IMG/VR virus record: IMGVR_UViG_3300050821_004743
Location: 1-44,568 of that record
DNA length: 44,568 nucleotides
DNA from: a virus
Strand: one strand, 5' to 3'
Below are positions 31,979 through 38,591 of the stretch, in pieces; position 1 is the first letter of the stretch, and each line of letters starts with the position of its first letter. A program made the position numbers and the translations under genes. Below the pieces are notes generated by a model that worked only from the letters and a program-made list of their open reading frames with translations, made no database searches and was not told the origin of the DNA.

Positions 31979-32227
31979 ATGGCCGCAACCCAGCAAGACC
32001 TCGATAATGCCGTAACCGCCCTCGGAACCGTGCTGACCAACGAAGATTCTCTCGTGAGCCAGCTCATCGCGCAAGTGACCGCTCTGATCGCAAAAGTCCA
32101 GGCGAACCCATCCGCCGATTTTTCCGCCGAAGTGGCCCAACTGAATGCGGCCGCGACCGACATTCAAACGCAATCCGAAAGCCTGCAAGCCTCTCTCACC
32201 GCCGCCAAAGGCGTGACGGGTTCCTAA
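31979..32227 (+). CDS. Small helical protein
   Basis: 82 residues from ATG 31979, 8 bases after GGAGGA. Ala/Gln-rich with coiled-coil spacing (LSQLIAQ-like LVSQLIAQVTALIAKVQ; AEVAQLNAAATDIQTQSESLQASL). The frame is open upstream to ATG 31901 (26 more residues, IRDWLLRPVICRL), but that start has no ribosome site. Followed by a strong terminator. Role unknown. Confidence 0.68.
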   Translation: MAATQQDLDNAVTALGTVLTNEDSLVSQLIAQVTALIAKVQANPSADFSAEVAQLNAAATDIQTQSESLQASLTAAKGVTGS

Positions 32228-32256
32228 AAAGTATTTCCCCGCAGAAGGATATCCGC

Positions 32257-32292
32257 AGCCGTGGGCTAGAATTTTTGGCCCACGGCTTTTTT
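32257..32292 (+). terminator. Intrinsic terminator
   Basis: AGCCGTGGGC (32257-32266) pairs perfectly with GCCCACGGCT (32278-32287), 11-base loop, followed by TTTTTT to 32292. Ends the transcription unit of the 82-residue helical protein. Confidence 0.9.
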
Positions 32293-32316
32293 ATTTATCG
32301 ACGATAAAATAGGGGG

Positions 32317-32346
32317 TTGACATTCGCTCTTAAATGTCGATAATGT
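32317..32346 (+). promoter_or_regulatory. Sigma70-type promoter of the replication unit (P4)
   Basis: Consensus TTGACA at 32317-32322, 18 bases, TAATGT at 32341-32346. Lies directly downstream of a strong terminator, so it must start a new transcript. Expected start near 32353, one base before the GGGAGACGG stem of the leader. Confidence 0.78.
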
Positions 32347-32353
32347 GCGGCAT

Positions 32354-32466
32354 GGGAGACGGGATCAGACATCATCAAATTTGCTGGCCCACCTGGGTCG
32401 GCTATTTTTTTGCCCCGACCGCGAACCGTCTCCCAAGATTAGTAGCGGCCGGGGCTCTATTTTTTT
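32354..32466 (+). ncRNA. Structured leader with two terminator hairpins (attenuator or small RNA)
   Basis: A 9-bp closing stem joins 32354-32362 with 32426-32434. Terminator 1: 32383-32390/32395-32402 with an ACCT loop, then TATTTTTTT. Terminator 2: 32412-32422/32445-32455 (10 of 11 pairs), then TCTATTTTTTT ending at 32466. Competing pairing: GGTCGG (32396-32401) with CCGACC (32415-32420), which uses one arm of each terminator. The closing stem and terminator 2 also exclude each other. This is the logic of an attenuator in front of the replication initiator, 10 bases before its start codon. Confidence 0.68.
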
Positions 32467-32476
32467 AGGGGGTTAG

Positions 32477-33271
32477 GTGGTTAAACGGTTTCATGATACG
32501 GAGATCTGGAAGCAGGATTGGTTTATTGGTCTTCCGTCTGTGTATCGCACACTCTGGCTCTTTATGAAAGATACGTGCGACCATGCCGGGATATGGAAAC
32601 CCGAGACCAAATTCTTCGAGTTCATCGCTGGGTGTCCCGTGGAATTGGAAGTAGCGCTCGAACATTTCAATGCCCAAAAAGAACGTGTCACCGTTCTTAA
32701 AAATGGAAGGTGGTTTCTGACGGACTTTATCGGCTTCCAATATGGCGGGAAACTGAACGTGAACAACCATTTACACAAGTCGGTCTTAGGGCTTCTAGCG
32801 GTCAATGGGGTCAAGTTGACCTCAAAGTCGGGGGAACTTGACCCTAAACTGACCTCTAGGTCAGGTGATGTTGGGGGCAACGGTACCCCCAAGGACAAGG
32901 ATAAGGATAAAGACAAGGACATGGGGGTGCTCATGAACGACACATCCGAACTGCTCGGGTTTTTCCAAGCGGGGTTGAACTGGCGGCACGCTGAAAAGGC
33001 CCGCATGAATTACGGCGCTGCCGGGAAACTCTTTAAGTCGCTCTTGAAGGATTACCCAAAGGATGAGATCAAAAAGCGGATCGAGTTTTGGCTCCAAAGC
33101 ACCGACCCGTTTGTGGTGAAGCGCGGCTGGCGCGTGGAAGATTTTGGAACGAACTTCAACAATTTGAAGACTGGGCCGATGGTGCCCAAAGGTGGAACCG
33201 ATGCAAAAGATCAACGCCGAAAGCCTCTTGGCCAACATACAGCCCCTGCAGCAAAATACGCCGGAATCTGA
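32477..33271 (+). CDS. Replication initiation protein, lambda O-like
   Basis: 264 residues from GTG 32477 with AGGGGGTT upstream. Residues 1-110 look like a winged-helix DNA-binding domain (WFIGLPSVYRTLWLFMKDTCDHAGIW; TVLKNGRWFLTDFIGFQYG). A disordered linker with a (Lys-Asp)n run, KDKDKDKDKD, follows. The C-terminal part (TSELLGFFQAGLNWRHAEKARMNYG) resembles the loader-contact domain of O-like initiators. The next gene is a DnaC-like loader, as expected. Candidate origin repeats lie within this gene at 32800-32870. Confidence 0.78.
   Translation: MVKRFHDTEIWKQDWFIGLPSVYRTLWLFMKDTCDHAGIWKPETKFFEFIAGCPVELEVALEHFNAQKERVTVLKNGRWFLTDFIGFQYGGKLNVNNHLHKSVLGLLAVNGVKLTSKSGELDPKLTSRSGDVGGNGTPKDKDKDKDKDMGVLMNDTSELLGFFQAGLNWRHAEKARMNYGAAGKLFKSLLKDYPKDEIKKRIEFWLQSTDPFVVKRGWRVEDFGTNFNNLKTGPMVPKGGTDAKDQRRKPLGQHTAPAAKYAGI
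32800..32870 (+). other. Candidate replication origin repeats inside the initiator gene
   Basis: GGTCAAGTTGACC (32809-32821) and CTGACCTCTAGGTCAG (32849-32864) are near-perfect inverted repeats, with another TTGACC at 32838-32843. The TGACC/GGTCA element therefore occurs five times in about 55 bp. Lambda-type phages keep their origin iterons inside gene O at the domain linker, which is where these lie. No AT-rich unwinding region is obvious next to them. Confidence 0.45.
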
Positions 33272-33872
33272 ACGGCGCGACCCGTGGGAGATCCGGCAAG
33301 CCGCCGAGCAGCGGCGCCGACTCATCGCATCCGCTGGGCTGACCGAGCGGGAATGCTCTATCGGTTTCGATGGCTATAGGGCGGTCAACGATTCACAGGC
33401 GAACGCCAAGAAAGCGGTCCAAGACATCGTGACCACAGGCAACGGCAATTTATACCTTCACGGCGAATCCGGCGTAGGTAAGACGCATCTAGGGCTTTCG
33501 CTCGTGAATTGCCATCTCGGGAAAACGTCGGTGCGCTTTGCGCCCATCTCTCGGTTCCTGATGGAGGTTCGCCGCGCTTCGATGGAGACTTCCGAGATCG
33601 AGCAAATCGAGAAGGCGGCATCCGTCCGCTTTTTTGTGCTGGACGATTTCGGAACGCAGAAGGTGACGGATTGGTCGCTCATGTTCATGGATTGCCTCGT
33701 CGATGAATGGTATCGCATCGGAAAACAGGGGCTTGTGATCACGAGTAATTTTCCGCTCGGGCGCATCGCGGAACAGATTTCGGATCGCATCGCCTCGCGC
33801 ATCGCGGGTATGTGCCAGATCATGCAAATCGAGGGAGTCGACCATCGGATCGGGGAGCGGCGCCGACCATGA
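33201..33872 (+). CDS. DnaC-like helicase loader (AAA+ ATPase)
   Basis: 223 residues from ATG 33201 with AAAGGTGG upstream (a GTG at 33192 is an alternative). Walker A GESGVGKT (88-95), Walker B FFVLDDFG (144-151), sensor 1 TSN (181-183), and a basic SRIAGM segment with a likely Arg finger (200). It should load the host replicative helicase at the phage origin; no phage helicase of the DnaB type is encoded. Overlaps the initiator gene by 71 bases in another frame. Confidence 0.88.
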   Translation: MQKINAESLLANIQPLQQNTPESERRDPWEIRQAAEQRRRLIASAGLTERECSIGFDGYRAVNDSQANAKKAVQDIVTTGNGNLYLHGESGVGKTHLGLSLVNCHLGKTSVRFAPISRFLMEVRRASMETSEIEQIEKAASVRFFVLDDFGTQKVTDWSLMFMDCLVDEWYRIGKQGLVITSNFPLGRIAEQISDRIASRIAGMCQIMQIEGVDHRIGERRRP

Positions 33873-33979
33873 AAGGTGTCTGTAATCGCTGTAAACGATT
33901 CGTGAAGGTCGGAGTCAACGGGCTTTGTAGTCTATGTCAACGAAAAAACCACAGGGGGAAACCATGTCAGTTAAAGTGA
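33869..33979 (+). CDS. 36-residue zinc-ribbon micro-protein
   Basis: ATG 33869 (ATGA overlap with the loader gene). CNRC, an 11-residue arm, and CSLC form a minimal zinc ribbon with many Lys and Arg. It ends at TGA 33977-33979, 16 bases inside the next gene. Confidence 0.6.
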   Translation: MKGVCNRCKRFVKVGVNGLCSLCQRKNHRGKPCQLK

Positions 33980-34131
33980 AATTCAAAGATGGGAGCATCG
34001 TCGAGTATCCGACGGCGATTAGCACAGATGCGGGAACAGTCGAAGAAAAGGCCGCGCTTGTGTTGTTCGATAAAAGCGGCGATGAGGTGGCGGCTGTAGC
34101 CGCTGCCGATATTGATGAGGTCTCCCGATGA
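33964..34131 (+). CDS. 55-residue hypothetical protein
   Basis: ATG 33964 with ACAGGGGGAAACC upstream. Small beta-rich start (SVKVKFKDGSIVEYPTA) and acidic Ala-rich end. No family recognised. It overlaps the nuclease gene by 4 bases. Confidence 0.65.
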   Translation: MSVKVKFKDGSIVEYPTAISTDAGTVEEKAALVLFDKSGDEVAAVAAADIDEVSR

Positions 34132-34835
34132 GCCTTCGATTCTCGCCGTCCACGCTTAAAATATTCATCGAATGTCCACGGTGTTTTTGGAACCACATGG
34201 TCCGCAAGATCGAGCGGCCGCGCGGGATCTTCCCGTCGCTTCCGGGCGGCATGGATCGCGTGGCCAAAAGCTATGTCGATGCCTGCATCGCGGGTGGCCA
34301 TCCCGTGCATTGGCTGAACGATCTACCGGGCGCCGCCGCGCATTCGGATCGGAAACTCATCAGCAAGATTCAGAACTGGAAGACGGGCCTTCGGTGTGAA
34401 GTGCAGACGCCGCAAGGGCCGGTCGCTGTCTCTGGGGCGCTCGATGAAGTGATCGTCTGGGAAAACGGCACGTTCTCGCCTTGGGATTACAAGACGAAAG
34501 GTTCCGAGCCGGAAAGCCTAGCCAAGGCGGAAGCGGACTCCCGGAAGTATTACGGCCATCAACTGGACGTCTACTCGCTCATGATGCAGGACGGCATCGG
34601 GTGGAAACTGAACCCCGACGGGATCTTTACGTACCTCTGGCCGGCGGCGACGGATCTGCAGGCGGACGACGCATGGTTCGTTCAGTTCGCCCACATGAAC
34701 GTGGCCATCGACATCGACCCCGCCCGCGGTGTGGATCTCGTGAAACGCGCGACGGCGTGCGTCTCTTCGGCCACCGAGCCCGCATCATCCGAGGATTGCG
34801 ATATGTGCAACTGGCTCGTGAAGCGTAAATCATGA
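34128..34835 (+). CDS. PD-(D/E)XK nuclease, Cas4/RecB-like
   Basis: 235 residues. SPSTLKIFIECPRCFWNHMV at the N-terminus (first Cys), SGALDEVIVWENGTFSPWDYKTKGSE with the Asp and Asp-x-Lys core, GHQLDVYSLMM (motif IV), and a C-terminal EDCDMCNW. The Cys at both ends could bind an Fe-S cluster as in Cas4-type nucleases. It is the second RecB-like nuclease of this genome, here in the replication block. Confidence 0.82.
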   Translation: MSLRFSPSTLKIFIECPRCFWNHMVRKIERPRGIFPSLPGGMDRVAKSYVDACIAGGHPVHWLNDLPGAAAHSDRKLISKIQNWKTGLRCEVQTPQGPVAVSGALDEVIVWENGTFSPWDYKTKGSEPESLAKAEADSRKYYGHQLDVYSLMMQDGIGWKLNPDGIFTYLWPAATDLQADDAWFVQFAHMNVAIDIDPARGVDLVKRATACVSSATEPASSEDCDMCNWLVKRKS

Positions 34836-35050
34836 GAAAGCGCCATCCGCTCAAAGAGCACCGGGAAGCGGTCATCCTTTGGCTTCTGGCGCATAAGAGG
34901 CTATGGATCGACCCAGGGCTCCCGCTCCGAAAAGAGTGCGTTAAAGCCCTGAAAGCGGACGGCCTATTCAGCTTGAAGACAGCCGCCTGCGACATCAAGA
35001 TCGAGAAGTACATCACGGATCCGCGATGCGCGCGGCACATCCGACTATAA
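34832..35050 (+). CDS. Hypothetical basic protein
   Basis: 72 residues, ATGA overlap with the nuclease. MRKRHPLKEHREAVILWLLA and LRKECVKALKADGLFSLKTAACDI suggest a small helical, possibly winged, DNA-binding unit. No family assigned. Confidence 0.65.
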   Translation: MRKRHPLKEHREAVILWLLAHKRLWIDPGLPLRKECVKALKADGLFSLKTAACDIKIEKYITDPRCARHIRL

Positions 35051-35070
35051 AACCACAGGGAGAATAAACC

Positions 35071-35442
35071 ATGAAAGCCAAACCCGACGTTGCCGTGACC
35101 GAAGCCACCTTGACCGTCGAAGTGCGTCTGACGGATGCCGAACTCAAAAGCTACTCGAAGGAACTGGCCGATGCCATCGAGAAGCGCAGCGCCGAGGAAG
35201 CGCAGCTTGAAACCTTCAAGGCCCAACGCAAAGCCGAGATCGCGCGTTACGACGCCATCATCGGAAAGAACACATCGCTCGTCTCGTCCGAGAAGGAATT
35301 CCGTTCCGTGCGCTGCCGCGTGGAGTGGGATTTCGATAAAGGCACGAAGGTCTTTTATCGCAAGGACACCGGCGAATCGGTGCGCGAAATGAAGATCACC
35401 GACGAAGAAAGACAGCTCATGCTCCAAACGACCGAGATCTGA
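35071..35442 (+). CDS. Conserved phage hypothetical protein with coiled coil
   Basis: 123 residues with ACAGGGAGAATA upstream. Residues about 20-65 are a charged helix (AELKSYSKELADAIEKRSAEEAQLETFKAQRKAEI). The C-terminal part (FRSVRCRVEWDFDKGTKVFYRKDTGE ... ITDEERQ) is a small beta domain of a known but uncharacterised phage family. Confidence 0.72.
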   Translation: MKAKPDVAVTEATLTVEVRLTDAELKSYSKELADAIEKRSAEEAQLETFKAQRKAEIARYDAIIGKNTSLVSSEKEFRSVRCRVEWDFDKGTKVFYRKDTGESVREMKITDEERQLMLQTTEI

Positions 35443-35510
35443 TGACGCGAATAAATCTACTGCCGAACCCGCGCACGGTGATGCAAGGGGCGGCGAAAGG
35501 GGAAATCGAC

Positions 35511-35699
35511 ATGATAAAAGTAGTCGTCGGAATGACGCTGATGGTGCTGGGGATCATCGGCTCGATCTGTAGTTTCTTCGTGACCTGGAAGCTCTGGCAC
35601 TCGATGGGCCTGAACCCGTTGGAATGGTGGGCGCTCAATATCACGCCTATCGTCTCCATTATCGGCGGTTCTCTGATCAACCTGATCTTGCGCCAATGA
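35511..35699 (+). CDS. Two-span membrane protein
   Basis: 62 residues from ATG 35511, 7 bases after AAAGGGGA. The frame opens earlier at 35442 (85 residues), overlapping the previous stop, but that start has a weak site. Spans at about 2-24 (IKVVVGMTLMVLGIIGSICSFFV) and 40-60. Function unknown; possible superinfection or lysis-timing factor. Confidence 0.65.
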   Translation: MIKVVVGMTLMVLGIIGSICSFFVTWKLWHSMGLNPLEWWALNITPIVSIIGGSLINLILRQ

Positions 35700-36088
35700 T
35701 CAAACTGACGGCCGCCCAAGCCAAGAAACTCGGCATCGTAGGTCACGCTCCGCGCGTGAAGATGCCGAAGGCTTCGACGCCAACCATCTGGTGGATTGAG
35801 CACGGCGTCCCGGTCCCGCCGGTCAAAGAGCACCGCTTCCATCCCAAACGGATGTGGCGCTTTGACTTCGCGTGGCCCGGGGCCAAGATTGCGTGCGAGT
35901 GTGAAGGCGGCGTATTTGCGGGCGGCCGCCACGCGCGGGGGGCCGGATATCGAAACGATATCGAAAAGTACAACGAGGCCACGCGCATGGGCTGGCGCGT
36001 GTTTCGGTTCTTGCCCGAGCAGTTCACCTCGGGGCAAGCGCAGAACTTCATGAAGGGTATTCTCTTGGCGGCGATCGAGCATGGCTGA
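35696..36088 (+). CDS. Vsr/DUF559-like endonuclease
   Basis: 130 residues from ATG 35696. RMWRFDFAWPGAKIACECEGG gives the Asp and Glu-x-Glu core; GRHARGAGYRNDIEKYNEATRMGWRVFRFLPEQF is the following helix and strand. These match the very-short-patch/DUF559 type of the PD-(D/E)XK fold found in phage replication modules. It may act as a junction- or mismatch-processing nuclease; no classical RuvC or RusA gene is present, so a resolvase role is possible. Confidence 0.72.
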   Translation: MIKLTAAQAKKLGIVGHAPRVKMPKASTPTIWWIEHGVPVPPVKEHRFHPKRMWRFDFAWPGAKIACECEGGVFAGGRHARGAGYRNDIEKYNEATRMGWRVFRFLPEQFTSGQAQNFMKGILLAAIEHG

Positions 36089-36320
36089 TCTTCGCAAGCA
36101 TCCGCTGTACGTGCGGGATTGCCGCCTATGTGAAGCGCCGCTGGCCTTTGGCGTGGATGTCCAGCGCCGCCGCATCCCGCTTGATCTGCGTTCAGCGGTG
36201 TGGGCGTTGGTCGGGACAAGGCCCTTAGAAGTGGTTCCGACGGAACTGGCGATGGTGGATCATCGGAGCGTGTGTCCGCTATTGCCGGCCGAGGAATCGA
36301 AGAAACTGGATATCGTCTAA
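36081..36320 (+). CDS. Hypothetical protein with Cys pair
   Basis: 79 residues. CRLCEAPLAFGVDVQRRRIPLD and VDHRSVCPLLP give one CxxC and a C-terminal His/Cys that could form a zinc site. Overlaps the nuclease gene by 8 bases. No family assigned. Confidence 0.62.
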   Translation: MADLRKHPLYVRDCRLCEAPLAFGVDVQRRRIPLDLRSAVWALVGTRPLEVVPTELAMVDHRSVCPLLPAEESKKLDIV

Positions 36321-36345
36321 CCTTTGGGGATGGAGGAAAATTGAG

Positions 36346-36741
36346 ATGAAATTGGAAAAGCAAATCGACCTTTTACGCGAAGCCTTGTCCGAATCTTTGG
36401 CGCATTGGAACCTGACCCGGGATCGTGGCTATGCCGTTCCGCTGCCGCGGCGTATTGAGATGATGGCCGAGAACGCACTCGTGCAGACGTCCCCGGAATC
36501 CTTGGGTGCGCCGCCGGTGCCGCCAGCCCCGGACCGCTTCCCGATCTTTTGGAAGTGCATGGCCTTGGCGGTCTTTCTCGTGATCCTGAACGTGGTGGGA
36601 TGGAGCAAGATCATTTCGCGCAACATTGACGACGACACCTTCCACGCCGAACAAGTCCTGTGGTGGTCCAGGCGCAATACCTCGCAGGCCAACGCCGCCC
36701 TGGCCCGCGCCATCCCGGATGCCGAGGAAGGCCGCCCATGA
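36346..36741 (+). CDS. Single-span membrane protein
   Basis: 131 residues with GGATGGAGG upstream. The N-terminal 50 residues are a cytosolic helical region (EKQIDLLREALSESLAHWN); a Pro-rich linker follows; FWKCMALAVFLVILNVVGW (about 64-82) is a membrane span. Unknown function. Confidence 0.68.
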   Translation: MKLEKQIDLLREALSESLAHWNLTRDRGYAVPLPRRIEMMAENALVQTSPESLGAPPVPPAPDRFPIFWKCMALAVFLVILNVVGWSKIISRNIDDDTFHAEQVLWWSRRNTSQANAALARAIPDAEEGRP

Positions 36742-36884
36742 ACGACTTGATGCGCGTTCTAAGTATTTTTATGATGTGTGGGATGCTGTATGCCATCCTG
36801 CGATATTTTCCGCCGGTGCCAGACTACAAGGGGGATTCATGTTCAGCGCCATCGTCGCGGCCATGCCGCGTCATATCGAAGTAG
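36738..36884 (+). CDS. 48-residue membrane protein
   Basis: ATG 36738 (ATGA). Residues 4-22 are hydrophobic (LMRVLSIFMMCGMLYAILR). The C-terminal third overlaps the next gene out of frame. Tiling and hydrophobicity support it, but length and overlap make it uncertain. Confidence 0.52.
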   Translation: MNDLMRVLSIFMMCGMLYAILRYFPPVPDYKGDSCSAPSSRPCRVISK

Positions 36885-37141
36885 ACGCCAAAGGGAAAGT
36901 CCAGAAACGCGGTCGTCTTTACGCCATCCTTTCATGCGGACATCGCCGGGTATATCGGCGTCGCTGGATGGGCCGCAAAACGCCGGTCGCATGTCCGCTT
37001 TGCGCGGGCGGTACGCTCCCGCTCCAAAACTGGAAACCGCAGATGCCGCATGTCCATCCCCGCCACAAGGGCCAAAGCTCCATGATGGTGGGCACCGCGC
37101 CGATGAAACTCTATTCGCAAAAAGACGACGCCCATGCCTGA
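36839..37141 (+). CDS. Hypothetical zinc-binding-like protein
   Basis: 100 residues from ATG 36839 with AAGGGGGATT upstream. LYAILSCGHRRVYRRRWMGRKTPVACPLCAGG has a CGH and CPLC arrangement, probably one zinc site, with strong positive charge. The C-terminus is His/Pro-rich. Possibly nucleic-acid binding. Confidence 0.68.
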   Translation: MFSAIVAAMPRHIEVDAKGKVQKRGRLYAILSCGHRRVYRRRWMGRKTPVACPLCAGGTLPLQNWKPQMPHVHPRHKGQSSMMVGTAPMKLYSQKDDAHA

Positions 37142-37352
37142 ACTTCCCGCCACGTTCGTGGGGCCGCCAAACTTCCCGACCTATTGCATCGGGTGTCGGT
37201 CGCCTCTCATCAATACGGTGGATCTTCTCCCCGTCCAACTTCGCATGGGACAAATGCCGCAGCTCTTTTGTGACCATCCCATGTGCAACCGGCGGGGCCT
37301 AGCGACCATCCAATTCCTCACCACGCCGGTCGTCACGCCTAAAGCGCCCTGA
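37134..37352 (+). CDS. Hypothetical protein with two Cys pairs
   Basis: 72 residues. CIGC near position 18 and CDHPMC near 46 form a likely zinc site within a mostly beta sequence ([15 protein letters not shown]). It overlaps the upstream gene by 8 bases and the J-domain gene by 1 base. Confidence 0.65.
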   Translation: MPELPATFVGPPNFPTYCIGCRSPLINTVDLLPVQLRMGQMPQLFCDHPMCNRRGLATIQFLTTPVVTPKAP

Positions 37353-37720
37353 TGAATCCATACGCCATTCTGGGGGTCAAGCCAAACGCCACGCGCGAAG
37401 AAGTGAAAGCCGCCTATCTCCGCGCCGCCACGCAAACCCATCCCGACAAAAACCCGAATGATCCAAAAGCGGAAGAACGCTTCAAGGCCATCAATGCCGC
37501 CTACGAGATCCTTTCGGACAAAGGTAAGCGTGAGCAATGGGATCGTATCCATGGGTTCCCGTCCGCGCCCGTGGCGCGGGCTCCGCGCCCCCAGCAACCC
37601 TACAATCCGTTCGTGGACTCCATTTGGCAGAATGTCTCTTCGTCATATAACACGACCGAAGAAGCGCATTTCGATATCGACTACGTGTTCCACACCTTCA
37701 TGGAAAACCTCGACCTCTGA
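37352..37720 (+). CDS. J-domain (DnaJ-like) protein
   Basis: 122 residues. Residues 1-65 are a complete J-domain: [23 protein letters not shown], the HPD motif at 30-32, then [21 protein letters not shown]. No Gly/Phe, zinc or C-terminal client domains; residues 66-122 are Pro-rich then acidic. It should stimulate host DnaK. Being the last gene before the packaging promoter, it may aid replication-complex disassembly or capsid folding; this is inference. Confidence 0.88.
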   Translation: MNPYAILGVKPNATREEVKAAYLRAATQTHPDKNPNDPKAEERFKAINAAYEILSDKGKREQWDRIHGFPSAPVARAPRPQQPYNPFVDSIWQNVSSSYNTTEEAHFDIDYVFHTFMENLDL

Positions 37721-37791
37721 TCATCGTTTACAGTTCCAGCGTCACTATAAACCATCCGAAAAATTCTCCGACGGTAAATCAGCTTCACCTC

Positions 37792-37820
37792 TTGTAATTC
37801 CGTTCCAAATAGCCTAATCT
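37792..37820 (+). promoter_or_regulatory. Sigma70-type promoter of the packaging unit (P5)
   Basis: TTGTAA at 37792-37797, 17 bases, TAATCT at 37815-37820. Four of six matches in each box with ideal spacing; it is the only good candidate between the J-domain gene and terS. Confidence 0.6.
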
Positions 37821-37827
37821 CATAACG

Positions 37828-37946
37828 CACAGGGATCGCATGGCCAATTTCCGAAATCACTTTTTTGCCGCTCCGCTAGACTTGGATCGCATCCCTGTGG
37901 TCCTAGCCCCGGTCCCATCCCCTTGTGGCCGGGGTCAATTTCTTTT
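37828..37946 (+). promoter_or_regulatory. Structured leader of terS with hairpin and T-tract abutting the start codon
   Basis: CACAGGGAT (37828-37836) pairs perfectly with ATCCCTGTG (37891-37899), enclosing a T6 run. Then CCCCGG (37907-37912) pairs with CCGGGG (37929-37934), followed by AATTTCTTTT up to ATG 37947. The order of elements and the GGCCGGGG arm match the leader at 32354-32466. No normal ribosome site is present apart from the GGGG of the hairpin. Confidence 0.6.
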
Positions 37947-38591
37947 ATGAGCCTTAATCCAAAACAGCAACGCTTCGTCGAGGAATACGTCAAGGACTTC
38001 AACGCGACGCAGGCCGCCATCCGCTCGGGATATTCGCAAAAGACCGCCGGACAAATCGGCGAAGAGAACTTGAGAAAACCTGAAATTAAAGAGGCGGTCG
38101 AAGCCTTGAAGAAGAAGGCGTCGGATGCCAACGAGGTCACAGTCGCCCGGGTGCTCCAAGGAATCCTACGTGTGGCCGAACTGGATCCGCGCAAAGCCTA
38201 TGACTCCAAAGGCGACTTGCTTCCCATCCACAAATTGCCGGACGAGGTGGCCTTCGCCATCTCGGGCATTGACACCGAAGAAATTTACGAGTACGAAAGA
38301 GGGACGAGAAAAAATATCGGGAAGGTGCGGAAGCTGAAATTCTCGAGCCGCGATCGAGCCCTGGAACTCCTGGGGCGATACCTCGCCATGTTCCTGGATC
38401 GGGCGGAACTGACCGGGAAGAATGGGAAGCCGCTTATCCCATCGGCTTCCAGCGAGCATGTGAAGATACTGGGCCAGCTCACGGATGAACAGCTCGACGC
38501 CTTGGGCGACAAGATCAAAACCATTTTGCGGAAACCGCGCGAGGATGTTCCCGCGCCAAAGGCGAAGAGTGGCAAAACAAAAACTTCCTGA
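37947..38591 (+). CDS. terS: Terminase small subunit
   Basis: 214 residues from ATG 37947; a TTG at 37923 would add 8 residues lying in the hairpin. LNPKQQRFVEEYVKDFNATQAAIRSGYSQKTAGQIGEENLRKPEI is the typical terminase_2 helix-turn-helix that recognises the packaging site. The rest is helical with a basic C-terminus. It starts the packaging operon and overlaps terL by 23 bases. Confidence 0.92.
   Translation: MSLNPKQQRFVEEYVKDFNATQAAIRSGYSQKTAGQIGEENLRKPEIKEAVEALKKKASDANEVTVARVLQGILRVAELDPRKAYDSKGDLLPIHKLPDEVAFAISGIDTEEIYEYERGTRKNIGKVRKLKFSSRDRALELLGRYLAMFLDRAELTGKNGKPLIPSASSEHVKILGQLTDEQLDALGDKIKTILRKPREDVPAPKAKSGKTKTS

Larger units (their letters stand above)
37721..37946 (+). other. Intergenic region with packaging-unit promoter and structured leader
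   Basis: 226 bases with no gene. It contains the promoter at 37792-37820, an inverted repeat at 37828-37836/37891-37899, a direct repeat of GGATCGCAT (37833-37841 and 37884-37892) and a GC hairpin plus T-tract before the terminase start. Being next to terS, it may also hold the packaging initiation site. Confidence 0.7.

Noticed and set aside
32888-32925. Tandem 6-base repeats (AAGGAC/AAGGAT) as an origin iteron
   Set aside because: They encode a Lys-Asp run in the disordered linker of the initiator and are explained by that; the TGACC/GGTCA cluster upstream is the better origin candidate.
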